A stretch of DNA of 19,375 nucleotides from Rhodospirillaceae bacterium. GTDB taxonomy: Bacteria; Pseudomonadota; Alphaproteobacteria; SP197. The position numbers and the translations under genes are program-made. The notes beneath the pieces are model-generated. The model searched no databases, was not told the origin of the DNA, and saw only the letters and a program-made list of their open reading frames with translations. Location: assembly GCA_018700655.1 (NCBI GenBank), contig JABIUG010000453.1, forward strand, positions 1-19,375, given 5' to 3'. This document shows, one piece after another, positions 8,752-16,315 of the stretch. Every line of letters begins with the position of its first letter. Position 1 is the first letter of the stretch.

Positions 8752-9714
8752 GTGCGCGCCTTGCGCGATGGCCCCTTGAAACTCCTGTTCATCACGTCGA
8801 ACCGCCTGGGCGATGCCGTTCTTTCGACCGGACTGCTGGATCATCTGACGGCACGGGGTGAAGTCGCGGCGACTGTTGCCTGCGGCCCGGTTGCGGCTGA
8901 TCTGTTTGCCTGCCTGCCGGGGCTGGAGCGCGTTCTGGCTTTCGGCAAGCAGCCGCGCGGCAAACACTGGTTCGATCTCTGGCGCAAGGTGGTCACCAGG
9001 CGTTGGGACCAGATTGTCGACCTGCGCGCCTCTCCACTATCGTATCTGCTTCTGGCCGGTAGCCGTCGAACCCTGTTCAAGGCTGGTGAAGGCCACAGGG
9101 TCGAAAGCCTGCCGTCCTGGTATGGCTGCGACGGGGTGCCGTCGCCGCGTCTGTGGAGCAGCCAGGAACATGTCGCGCGGGCCGAAGACCTGCTCGGCGA
9201 TGGTCCCCCGATCCTCGGACTGGCGCCGACTGCGAACTGGCAGGGCAAGATCTGGCCTGCTGAACGGTTCGTTGCGCTGGCGCAGAGCTTGACGGGTGAG
9301 GGCGGTGCCCTCGAAGGCGCGCGGATCGCCGTGTTTGGTGGTCCCGGCGAAGAAGCCGCGGCGCTACCTCTTCTTGCCGGCCTGCCGACGGAGCGGATGA
9401 TCAATCTGGTTGGCGAGAACCATCTGCTGACCGTGGGTGAGGCGCTGAAGCGCTGCCGGCTCGTGGTCTCCAACGACAGTGGCCTGATGCACCTGGCCGC
9501 TGCCTCGGGCGCGCCGACACTCGGGCTGTTCGGGCCGAGCCGGGTCGAGCATTATGCCCCATGGGGAGAACACACATCCTTCGTGACGACCGATCTGGCT
9601 TATGACGACCTTTTTGAGCCTGGCTATGACCGCCACACAACGGGCTCGTTGATGACTTCGCTCGGCGTTGAGAAAGCACATCGTGCTGCCTGCGATCTGT
9701 TGGGGCGGACATGA
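8752..9714 (+). CDS. Glycosyltransferase family 9 (ADP-heptose:LPS heptosyltransferase-like)
   Basis: GT9 enzymes such as WaaC, WaaF and WaaQ add heptose or related sugars to the LPS inner core at the cytoplasmic face of the inner membrane. The 320-residue product has the N-terminal glycine-rich acceptor loop (ITSNRLGDAVLSTGLLDHL). It also has the C-terminal donor-binding blocks: LAPTANWQGKIWPAERF, AVFGGPGEE and the signature SNDSGLMHLAAASGAPTLGLFGP. The start is taken as GTG 8752, directly after the upstream TGA (8749-8751), which implies translational coupling; TTG 8776 is an alternative nearer the first beta strand. It ends in an ATGA overlap with the GT2 gene. Which heptosyltransferase it corresponds to cannot be told. 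Confidence 0.88.
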   Translation: MRALRDGPLKLLFITSNRLGDAVLSTGLLDHLTARGEVAATVACGPVAADLFACLPGLERVLAFGKQPRGKHWFDLWRKVVTRRWDQIVDLRASPLSYLLLAGSRRTLFKAGEGHRVESLPSWYGCDGVPSPRLWSSQEHVARAEDLLGDGPPILGLAPTANWQGKIWPAERFVALAQSLTGEGGALEGARIAVFGGPGEEAAALPLLAGLPTERMINLVGENHLLTVGEALKRCRLVVSNDSGLMHLAAASGAPTLGLFGPSRVEHYAPWGEHTSFVTTDLAYDDLFEPGYDRHTTGSLMTSLGVEKAHRAACDLLGRT

Positions 9715-10469
9715 GCACGCCGCGCCTCAGTGCCGTTGTCGTGGCGCGCAACGAGGAGGAGCACCTCGAAGCCTGCCTTTCGGCAATCGCCTTCTGCGAC
9801 GAGATTGTGGTTGTGCTCGACCGATGCAGCGATCGTTCGGCAGAGATCGCAGGACGTCATGCGACACAGGTGATCGAAGGCGCGTGGGAACTGGAAGGGC
9901 CGCGCCGCAACACCGGGCTTGAGGCCGTCACCGGCGACTGGATCCTGGAGGTCGATGCCGACGAACGCGTGCGCCCGGAACTGGCTGAAGAAATTCGCGC
10001 CACGATCGCGGATGCGACCGGGCCCGCCCATTATCTGATTCCGTTCGACAACTACATCGGGGAACACCGGGTCCGTCATGGCTGGGGCGCTTATTGGGGC
10101 GTGTCTGCTGCGATCAGGCTTTTTACTCCGGGCGCCAAACGCTGGGGTGATGATCGTGTCCATCCAAGCCTGGAGCTCAAGGGTGAACGGCGTTGGCTCA
10201 AGCAGCGCATGGATCATCTGGTCGATCGCGATATCTCCGACATGTTCGCAAGACTTGACCGCTACACCGCATCGCGCGCCCGTGACCTGCATGCATCGGG
10301 TGAAATCGGTAGCCTGGCGCGCAATGTCATCAGGGTCTTCAGCCGCTTCTGGAAGTGTTACGTCGCGCGCGGCGGCTGGCGCGAAGGCGGTTGGGGTTTC
10401 CTGATTGCACTGTTTGCCGGCCTTTATCCGTTGTTGTCGCATTTGCGCGCGCGTCTGGAGGACGACTGA
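9711..10469 (+). CDS. Glycosyltransferase family 2, WaaE/KdtX-like
   Basis: This is a GT-A fold glycosyltransferase of 252 residues resembling WaaE/KdtX proteins, which add glucose to the LPS inner core. The N-terminus LSAVVVARNEEEHLEACL is the classic GT2 nucleotide-binding strand. DEIVVVLDRCSDRS follows, then the metal-binding DAD within LEVDADERVRPE (Asp82, Asp84). The C-terminus carries aromatic and hydrophobic stretches (FSRFWKCYVARGGWREGGWGF, FLIALFAGLYPLL) suggesting membrane association. It starts at an ATG overlapping the GT9 stop by ATGA and ends with a TGA sharing its last base with the next ATG. Family assignment is firm; the exact linkage is inferred. Confidence 0.87.
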   Translation: MSTPRLSAVVVARNEEEHLEACLSAIAFCDEIVVVLDRCSDRSAEIAGRHATQVIEGAWELEGPRRNTGLEAVTGDWILEVDADERVRPELAEEIRATIADATGPAHYLIPFDNYIGEHRVRHGWGAYWGVSAAIRLFTPGAKRWGDDRVHPSLELKGERRWLKQRMDHLVDRDISDMFARLDRYTASRARDLHASGEIGSLARNVIRVFSRFWKCYVARGGWREGGWGFLIALFAGLYPLLSHLRARLEDD

Positions 10470-11491
10470 TGCGGGTCGTTCAGGCCATGGCGGGGGCGGC
10501 GACCGGTGGTGCGGAGGCTTTTTTCATGCGCCTTGTTCCCGCGCTCAGCGAAGTCGGGGTTGAACAGGCCGCGATCATCCGCAGCCATACTCAGAGAGCT
10601 GAAGAACTCGCGCTCGCGGGGATCGCAACCCGTCAGCTTCGATTTGGCGGCCCGCTCGATCTGGTGAGCCGTGTTGGTTATGCCCAGGCTATCCGCCAGG
10701 CCGACCCCGATATCGTCATGACCTGGATGAGCCGGGCGTCAGGCCGTTGTCCGGCTGGACGCCACGTCCAGATCGGTCGGCTGGGCGGGTTTTACGACCT
10801 GAAATACTACCGCCGCTGCAAACATCTGGTCGGTAACACCCAGGGCATTGTCGATTACATCGTCGGGCAGGGTTGGCCCGCGGATCGTGCCCACATGATT
10901 TCCAATTTTGTCGATACCGGATTTGCCGTGCCGATCCCGCGTGAAGACCTCGACACGCCGGCCGATGTGCCGCTTCTGCTGGCGATGGGACGGCTTCATC
11001 CCAACAAGGCATTCGAAGTCCTGATCGATGCTCTGGTTGATGTGCCCGAAGCCTGGCTGTGGCTCGCCGGGAACGGCCCCCTGGACAAACTTTTGCGCAG
11101 CCACGCCCGGGATTGCGGGGTTCTCGATCGCATCCGGTTTCTGGGATGGCGCGATGACATCGGTTCCTTGTTGGCCTCGGCAGATATTCTGGTCTGCCCC
11201 TCGCGTCACGAACCCCTGGGCAACGTGATCCTGGAAGGCTGGGCACGGTCTGTGCCGGTCGTTGCAGCCGCCAGCCAGGGGCCGTCCGAGTTGATCGTTG
11301 ACGGTGAAACCGGTCTGCTGGCTCGGGTCGATGATGCCATCGAACTCGCCGAAAAGATCAACCAGGCCCTGGGCGACCAGACTGCAGCCAGCGCCATGAC
11401 CGAAAGGGCGTTGGCCGACTACGAAGCGCGTTTCAGCAAACAGGCGATAGTCGGGCAGTTCAGGGCGCTGTTTGAACAGGTGACCGGCTGA
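10469..11491 (+). CDS. Glycosyltransferase family 4
   Basis: This is a GT-B retaining glycosyltransferase of 340 residues, the fourth gene of the polysaccharide operon. The N-terminal domain starts VVQAMAGAATGGAEAFFMRLVP, the glycine-rich acceptor loop. The C-terminal donor domain has LLLAMGRLHPNKAFEVLIDAL, LWLAGNGPL, IRFLGWRDDI, and the EPLGNVILEGWARSVPVVAA helix with its two Glu residues. GPSELIVDGETGLL closes the domain. The frame is open back to 10355 inside the GT2 gene, but the ATG at 10469 gives the family N-terminus and overlaps the preceding TGA by one base. The stop overlaps the asnB ATG in the same way. Sugar specificity is unknown. Confidence 0.88.
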   Translation: MRVVQAMAGAATGGAEAFFMRLVPALSEVGVEQAAIIRSHTQRAEELALAGIATRQLRFGGPLDLVSRVGYAQAIRQADPDIVMTWMSRASGRCPAGRHVQIGRLGGFYDLKYYRRCKHLVGNTQGIVDYIVGQGWPADRAHMISNFVDTGFAVPIPREDLDTPADVPLLLAMGRLHPNKAFEVLIDALVDVPEAWLWLAGNGPLDKLLRSHARDCGVLDRIRFLGWRDDIGSLLASADILVCPSRHEPLGNVILEGWARSVPVVAAASQGPSELIVDGETGLLARVDDAIELAEKINQALGDQTAASAMTERALADYEARFSKQAIVGQFRALFEQVTG

Positions 11492-13254
11492 TGTGCGGGA
11501 TTGCCGGCGTTCTTGCTCTTCCGGGTGTCGACGTGCCCGAATCGGTTCTCCAGGCCATGGCTAGGGCGATCGAGCATCGTGGCCCCGATGGCGAGGGGCG
11601 TTATCGCAACGGTCCGCTGGCAATGGTGCAGCGGCGTCTGGCGATCATCGACCTGGTGACCGGCGACCAGCCGCTCCACGGGGCATCGGGCCGTGTGCTG
11701 ATCGCCAATGCCGAAATCTACAATCACATCGAGTGGCGCCGGGTCCTGAGCGAGGTCGAGTTCCGCACGGGGTCAGACTGTGAAGTGCCGCTCCATCTGT
11801 TTGATCGTGACGGCGTGGATTTCGCCCGTGGTCTGCGCGGTATGTATGCGATCGCGCTTTATGACCCAGAATCTCAGCGCCTCTTTCTGTCGCGTGACCC
11901 CTTTGGCATCAAACCACTCTACATCGCGGAAACGCCCCTGGGTCTTGCCTTTGCTTCGGAGCCCCAGGCGCTGATCGCTGCCGGCCTGGTCGCGCCGGAA
12001 GTCGATGAACAGGTCCGAACCGAATTCCTCCAGTGCCAGTTCACCACCGGCAAACAAACGATCTATCGTGGCATCGAACGCGTCCTGCCCGGCGAAACCC
12101 TTACCGTACACAACGGTCGTATCGTCGAGCGACGCCGTCGCGACGCGCTTCCCGAACGCGACACCAGCAACTGGGATGAAGAAGAGGCGCTCGAGAAACT
12201 CGATGCGGCCCTGATGGATTCCGTGCGTATCCACGAACGTTCCGATGTGCCCTACGGCCTGTTTCTTTCCGGAGGTGTCGACAGTTCGGCCGTGCTCGCT
12301 GCGATGGCGCGGATCGATCAGCATCCGGTGCGCGCCTACACCGTTGGGTTTGATGTTGAAGGCGCGCGCGATGAACGCCACCATGCTGCCGTTGTCGCCA
12401 AGGCCGCGGGTGCCGAGCATGTCGAAGTGTCGTTCGGACGTGATGATTTCTGGCGTGTGTTGCCGCGTGTTGCCGCAGCGATGGACGATCCCGCGGCCGA
12501 TTACGCCACACTTCCGACCTACCGGCTGGCCGAAGTCGCGCGCGATTCGATCAAGGTGGTGTTGTCGGGCGAGGGTGGTGATGAACTCTTTGCCGGTTAT
12601 GGGCGCTATCGGCGTTACCTACGCCACCGCCTGCTGGGTGGTGGGCGTCTGCGACGCCATGGTAGTTTCGATGGCCTGGGCGTCCTCAAGGCAACGATCG
12701 GTTCATGGCGCGAGGGACTGAACGCCGCTGAACTTGCTGCCGGTCTGGGCAGTCGCAGCAAACTGCAACAGGCACAGGCTGCCGATATTGCAGACTGGCT
12801 ACCCAACGACCTGCTCACAAAGCTCGACCGTTGCCTCATGATCCATGGCATTGAAGGCCGCGTTCCGTTTCTTGACACACATGTCGCCGATGTCGGCTTT
12901 CGGCTGCCCGATGACCTGAAGCTTCGCGATAAACGCGGCAAGTATCTGCTGCGCCACTGGCTCCGGCGTGAACTGCCCGAGGCCGACGCATTTTCGCGCA
13001 AGCGGGGATTCACGGTTCCGGTCGGTGCCTGGATCGCTGACCAGGGGAGTACGCTTGGTCCGCTGGTGGCCGCGAGTCCGGCTTTGGATGGCTGGACTGA
13101 ACCCGGGCGTGTGCGTCGCCTGTTCGAGCGGGCGGAACGCAAGAAGGAGGGGTTCGCTGCCTGGACCTTGTTGTTCTATGCCTTGTGGCACCGCAGACAC
13201 ATAGAGGGGGTTGGTGTTGAAGATTTGAGTGTCGAGGCGACACTGCGGGCCTGA
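11491..13254 (+). CDS. asnB: Asparagine synthetase, glutamine-hydrolysing (class II amidotransferase)
   Basis: AsnB takes the amide of glutamine and, with ATP, converts aspartate to asparagine; relatives in polysaccharide clusters may amidate a sugar or another acid instead. At 587 residues it has both domains. The N-terminal Ntn glutaminase starts with nucleophile Cys2 (MCGIAGV) and carries VQRRLAIIDL, NAEIYNH and SDCEVPL. The C-terminal synthetase has the PP-loop SGGVDSS (residues 260-266), LSGEGGDELFAGYGRY, EGRVPFLD and KYLLRHWL. The usual Asn-Gly-Glu of the glutaminase oxyanion loop reads Asn73-Ala74-Glu75. The ATG overlaps the GT4 stop by one base, so it belongs to the glycosyltransferase operon and is its last gene. 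Whether it makes free asparagine or modifies the glycan cannot be decided here. Confidence 0.9.
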   Translation: MCGIAGVLALPGVDVPESVLQAMARAIEHRGPDGEGRYRNGPLAMVQRRLAIIDLVTGDQPLHGASGRVLIANAEIYNHIEWRRVLSEVEFRTGSDCEVPLHLFDRDGVDFARGLRGMYAIALYDPESQRLFLSRDPFGIKPLYIAETPLGLAFASEPQALIAAGLVAPEVDEQVRTEFLQCQFTTGKQTIYRGIERVLPGETLTVHNGRIVERRRRDALPERDTSNWDEEEALEKLDAALMDSVRIHERSDVPYGLFLSGGVDSSAVLAAMARIDQHPVRAYTVGFDVEGARDERHHAAVVAKAAGAEHVEVSFGRDDFWRVLPRVAAAMDDPAADYATLPTYRLAEVARDSIKVVLSGEGGDELFAGYGRYRRYLRHRLLGGGRLRRHGSFDGLGVLKATIGSWREGLNAAELAAGLGSRSKLQQAQAADIADWLPNDLLTKLDRCLMIHGIEGRVPFLDTHVADVGFRLPDDLKLRDKRGKYLLRHWLRRELPEADAFSRKRGFTVPVGAWIADQGSTLGPLVAASPALDGWTEPGRVRRLFERAERKKEGFAAWTLLFYALWHRRHIEGVGVEDLSVEATLRA

Positions 13255-13276
13255 ACCCAGGGGTAAGATCATTTCA

Positions 13277-13299
13277 GATCGACCGGACCTCAGTCGATC
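13277..13299. terminator. Inverted repeat between convergent genes, possible bidirectional terminator
   Basis: GATCGAC (13277-13283) and its exact reverse complement GTCGATC (13293-13299) flank a 9-base loop. The element lies in the 50 bp between the asnB stop and the stop of the convergent MBL-fold gene, where a terminator is expected. There is no T-run on either side and the stem is only seven pairs, so the call is tentative. Confidence 0.3.
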
Positions 13300-13304
13300 G
13301 GGCT

Positions 13305-14105
13305 CTAGACCAGCGCGATACGGTCCCCCTCGCGTGCCAGGCGGACGCTGGATCGTTGTTTGATCAGCATTTCTTCGCGTCGGAGCAAATAGCCATCGCT
13401 CGCATCAGGCGCGTGATCGGTAAGGAAAACCTGCCCTACCTCGCCGCGTTGCGCGACATCCAGAGCGATACGGTCGCACGCTGCGACGTCCTCACCGACG
13501 AAACTCAGGATCAGAAAATCGCAACCGCGAACGAAGTCAATCAGCCCGGTGAGGTCCTCTGGCGGTCGAATGGCGCAGGCATAACCCAGCGAAACACCGC
13601 AGGATGTCACGCGGTAGGCCGTTCCCGGCAAGCCGCAGGTCACCGGAAGTGTCGTGACATCGGTTTTGTCGTCCAGGTCGAGGGGATTTCCAGCCTTGAA
13701 ATCGTTGAACGTCAGTTCAGCGTTGAAGATATCAAGCGGCACCGGAAACACCGGGTCGGTCATCAGCCGCGTAAGTACGGCATGGATGTTGCCCTCTTCA
13801 GGCTCGTGGCCACACCAGAAGGCAAAGCTGTTCTTGGGGTGAAGGGCCGCGGCAAAGAAGGGAAGACCACAAATCCGGTTGAAGTTGGTATGGCCGAACA
13901 GCAGGTCACCACGCACAGGTGAACGCGGCATCAGCGATTGGCCCAGGATGCGCAGGCCGGTGCCGGCATCAAAAACGATGATCCTGTCGCCGCAGTCGAC
14001 TTCGACGCACGGCGAATTGCCGCCGAACACCGTTGTGTCCGCGCCCGGCGTGGGAATTCCACCCCTTACGCCCCAGAATATCAGCTCAGCCCTGTGTTCA
14101 GCCAC
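13305..14105 (-). CDS. MBL-fold protein with degenerate metal site (predicted pseudoenzyme)
   Basis: The N-terminus (IFWGVRGGIPTPG, GGNSPCVEV, VFDAGTGLRILG) clearly belongs to the metallo-beta-lactamase fold branch that includes phosphoribosyl cyclic phosphodiesterase-like and RNase Z-like hydrolases. In active members the next strand carries a metal-binding HxHxDH motif, as in THTHWDHIQGFPFF. Here the aligned segment reads GHTNFNRICGLPFF (residues 71-84): only His72 survives, with Asn74, Asn76 and Arg77 in place of ligands. The later Asp of the usual YATD and DA positions and the GH motif also appear lost (LGYACAI, DFLILSFVG, DVAACDR); His231 in LTDHAP remains. The product has 266 residues with no stops or shifts, so the fold seems maintained without normal hydrolysis, suggesting a binding or regulatory role. 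The ATG at 14105 is preceded by AAGGACGGA. It is divergent from a sensor kinase gene. Confidence 0.82.
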   Translation of the reverse strand: MAEHRAELIFWGVRGGIPTPGADTTVFGGNSPCVEVDCGDRIIVFDAGTGLRILGQSLMPRSPVRGDLLFGHTNFNRICGLPFFAAALHPKNSFAFWCGHEPEEGNIHAVLTRLMTDPVFPVPLDIFNAELTFNDFKAGNPLDLDDKTDVTTLPVTCGLPGTAYRVTSCGVSLGYACAIRPPEDLTGLIDFVRGCDFLILSFVGEDVAACDRIALDVAQRGEVGQVFLTDHAPDASDGYLLRREEMLIKQRSSVRLAREGDRIALV

Positions 14106-14186
14106 ATTCCGTCCTTGTGCCCCTGACGCTAGAACTGATCATGGCGACACGGAAACACTTTGTACAACCGCGACGCCAATCGAGCG

Positions 14187-14211
14187 CGCCCTAGATCATA
14201 GAGCTAGGGCG
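14187..14211. promoter_or_regulatory. Inverted repeat in the divergent MBL / sensor kinase intergenic region
   Basis: CGCCCTAG (14187-14194) and its exact reverse complement CTAGGGCG (14204-14211) are separated by nine bases. An outer pair, CAATCG (14177-14182) and CGATTG (14210-14215), partly extends it. A separate perfect palindrome TTGTACAA lies at 14160-14167. Spacing of about 1.5 helical turns between arm centres fits a dimeric operator between two divergent genes. No convincing -35/-10 pair was found nearby. The rest of 14106-14247 holds only the RBS of the MBL gene. Confidence 0.4.
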
Positions 14212-14247
14212 ATTGACGCTTGGTTCAAGACGTGAAGCTGCTAACGC

Positions 14248-15906
14248 ATGCTGCTGACTGTTGGAACACAAGCTGGTGAATGTAGCTGGTTGGCGCTAAA
14301 AACTGTCATGGCGGAGCGCGGTTTTTCGATAATCAGGCTGTTCTCGGGCGGTGGATGGAGAACTCTCTATCTGCCGGTCGCCGGAATGGCTGTGATCGCC
14401 ATTGGATTGATCAGCATCATCGTCGGCCTGGCTGCCGCAGAACTTGATCGTCACGCCGAACAGGACGAGCGCACCCGGCTTTCGGGTGTCCTGCAAAACC
14501 TCGACGATGAGATGGTTGAACACACTATGGAATTCACCTGGTGGGATGAGTCAGTCAAGCGGCTGATTATTCTGCTTGATGAAGAGTGGTCCAGCGATAT
14601 CTGGGGTTCCTATCAGCAAAGTTTCCGCGAAGTTGATCTGGCGATGGCGCTCGCCCCTGACGGCAAGGTCATCTTTATCTGGAACAACGGGTTTCCGGAG
14701 TATGGCGGTGAATTGCCTGATTTAGGGCCCGGATTTGAAGTTCTGAGGGCCGCCGCACATTCCCGATCGGTCACCAATCCGATCCCTGAGGCTGGCTGAA
14801 TCTGGATCGACGATGAGCTTTATGTCGCCGGTGTCGGCGCTATCACGCCTTCTGACACGGTCTGGGCCAGTAATATCGGCAAGGTGAGGGGGACCGGACT
14901 CTTTGCCCGGCGCCTGCAGGGCATTCTGGATACACGCGTGGCGACGGATCTCATTCTGCCGGGACTTCGTGTCGTACAGGCTGATGACGGCGCAGCCCGG
15001 ATCATTCTGGATGGGCCCGATGGTGCGCCGCTTGCAGGCCTTGCCTGGGAACAGCACACCCCCGGGGCAGCGCTGCCCCGGGAAGTGGTTCTGCCTCTGT
15101 CGCTTGGTCTGCTGTTGTTCATCCCGTTGATTACGGTCTTCACGATGCGCGCCGAACGCCTGGAACATCAACGTGCGGCGTTGGAACAGCGGCTTGATGA
15201 AGAGCGCGAACTCAATGCGCTTAAAAGCCGGTTTGTCGCCATGGTCAGCCATGAGTTTCGCACGCCCCTGGCTTAGATCATGGCTGTGACCGAGATGATC
15301 AGCGTTTATGGCGACCGCCTGGACGATGATAGAAAACGAGAAGAGCTCGCCATGATCGCGCACGATGTCGATCGGCTCACGGCGCTGCTGGAGAATGTCG
15401 TCACGCTTGAACGGTCCGACTCCGATATGTTCAATTTCGAGCCGGAAGCGACCGATGTCGGCGCCTTGTGCCGTCGCGTTGCCGACCACGCCCTGCTACT
15501 CGAAAAGGGACAGAACGCGGTCAACATTGCCGGCGACGCGAGTCTTGGCAGGGTGAATGCCGATCCCGAACTGCTTGAACACATCCTTTCGAATGTCATC
15601 TCCAATGCCGTGAAATATTCACCAGAGCACGCCGACATCGATGTTCATTTGGCGCGGAATGGAGAGATGTTACTGATCGATGTGACCGATTCCGGGATCG
15701 GAATTCCAGCCAAGGAGATGGCCCAGATAGGTACGCCGTTTTATCGCGCCAGCAACACGGAACCATCGGGTGGAACGGGCCTTGGTTTTGCCATCGCCAT
15801 GCGTGCTGCGCACAAACACGGTGGCTCCATCGAACTTGAAAGTGCGCTGGGGCAGGGAACACGGGCCCATATTCGTGTCAGGCTGGCCGGTGATATCGTA
15901 TCGTGA
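14248..15906 (+). pseudogene. CHASE4-type sensor histidine kinase interrupted by two in-frame stops
   Basis: One continuous frame encodes a membrane sensor kinase but contains TGA at 14797-14799 (codon 184) and TAG at 15274-15276 (codon 343). Order of parts: a transmembrane helix (LPVAGMAVIAIGLISIIVGL), a periplasmic CHASE4-like domain (FTWWDESV, then DLAMALAPDGKVIF), a second helix (PLSLGLLLFIPLITVF), and a HisKA segment with phospho-acceptor His335 in SHEFRTPLA, where the TAG follows at once. Then comes the HATPase domain with N box SNVISNAVKY, G1 box DSGIGIP and G2 box GGTGLGFAIA. Homology continues unbroken across both stops (IWIDDELYVAGVGAI after the first). An ATG at 15280, right after the TAG, could restart a soluble ATPase fragment. 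The initiation codon is uncertain: 14248 or 14308 (MAERGFSIIRLF); neither has a good RBS. The stop overlaps the GTG of the response regulator. It would normally sense an extracytoplasmic signal and phosphorylate that regulator; as written it cannot. Confidence 0.82.
15061..15082. repeat. Perfect 22-bp palindrome inside the sensor kinase gene
   Basis: Two 11-base arms, CCCGGGGCAGC and GCTGCCCCGGG, abut with no spacer (15061-15071 and 15072-15082). The palindrome lies in codons between the CHASE4-like domain and the second membrane helix. It could form a cruciform or RNA hairpin or bind a dimeric protein, or be a coincidence of codon choice. There is no T-run after it. Confidence 0.75.
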
Positions 15907-16283
15907 CGGCCCCAATGCGTGTCCTTGTGATCGAAGACGAACCTTCGCTGCGCGAACACATGCTGCAAGTTCTGACCTTTGAGGGGTTTGAGGCAGTCGG
16001 CGTCGCGGATGGACGAAGTGGCATCGAAGCAGCGCGCCGGACGCCCCCTGATCTTGTGATTTGTGATCTGATGTTGCCGGGGATCAACGGTTTGGGCGTT
16101 TGCCGTGCGCTACGTGACGACCCGTTGACCTGCGATACTGCAACGATAGTCGTCAGCGCACATTCAAGTATGAGCGACCGTGAACAGACCAAAGAGCTTG
16201 GTGTCGTCGGCTATGTCAGCAAGCCGTTTCGCGTCGGCGAATTCATGGAAGCCGTGCAACGATCACTGAAGCCCTTAGGGTAA
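15903..16283 (+). CDS. Single-domain response regulator (CheY-like receiver)
   Basis: This is a stand-alone receiver domain of 126 residues without an output domain, so it should act by protein contact or phosphorelay rather than DNA binding. The acidic pocket is Glu11-Asp12 (LVIEDEPSLREHML), the phosphorylation site is Asp55 (DLVICDLMLPGINGL), the switch residue is Ser85 (VVSAHSS) and the conserved Lys is Lys107 (YVSKPF). GTG 15903 overlaps the kinase TGA, giving tight coupling; an ATG at 15915 is an alternative. The gene is intact although its likely partner kinase is broken. It may now be served by another kinase or be on the way to loss. Confidence 0.92.
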   Translation: MTAPMRVLVIEDEPSLREHMLQVLTFEGFEAVGVADGRSGIEAARRTPPDLVICDLMLPGINGLGVCRALRDDPLTCDTATIVVSAHSSMSDREQTKELGVVGYVSKPFRVGEFMEAVQRSLKPLG

Positions 16284-16315
16284 CCTCGGTGCCGGTGTGG
16301 GGGGCAATGGGCCGC

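Noticed and set aside
14797..14799. Selenocysteine or recoded TGA in the sensor kinase
   Set aside because: No selenocysteine insertion hairpin is evident, the family has no selenoprotein members I know of, and a second stop (TAG) occurs in the same gene.
16284..16315. Terminator between the response regulator and the convergent amrA
   Set aside because: The G-rich 32 bases contain no stem of useful length and no T-run.
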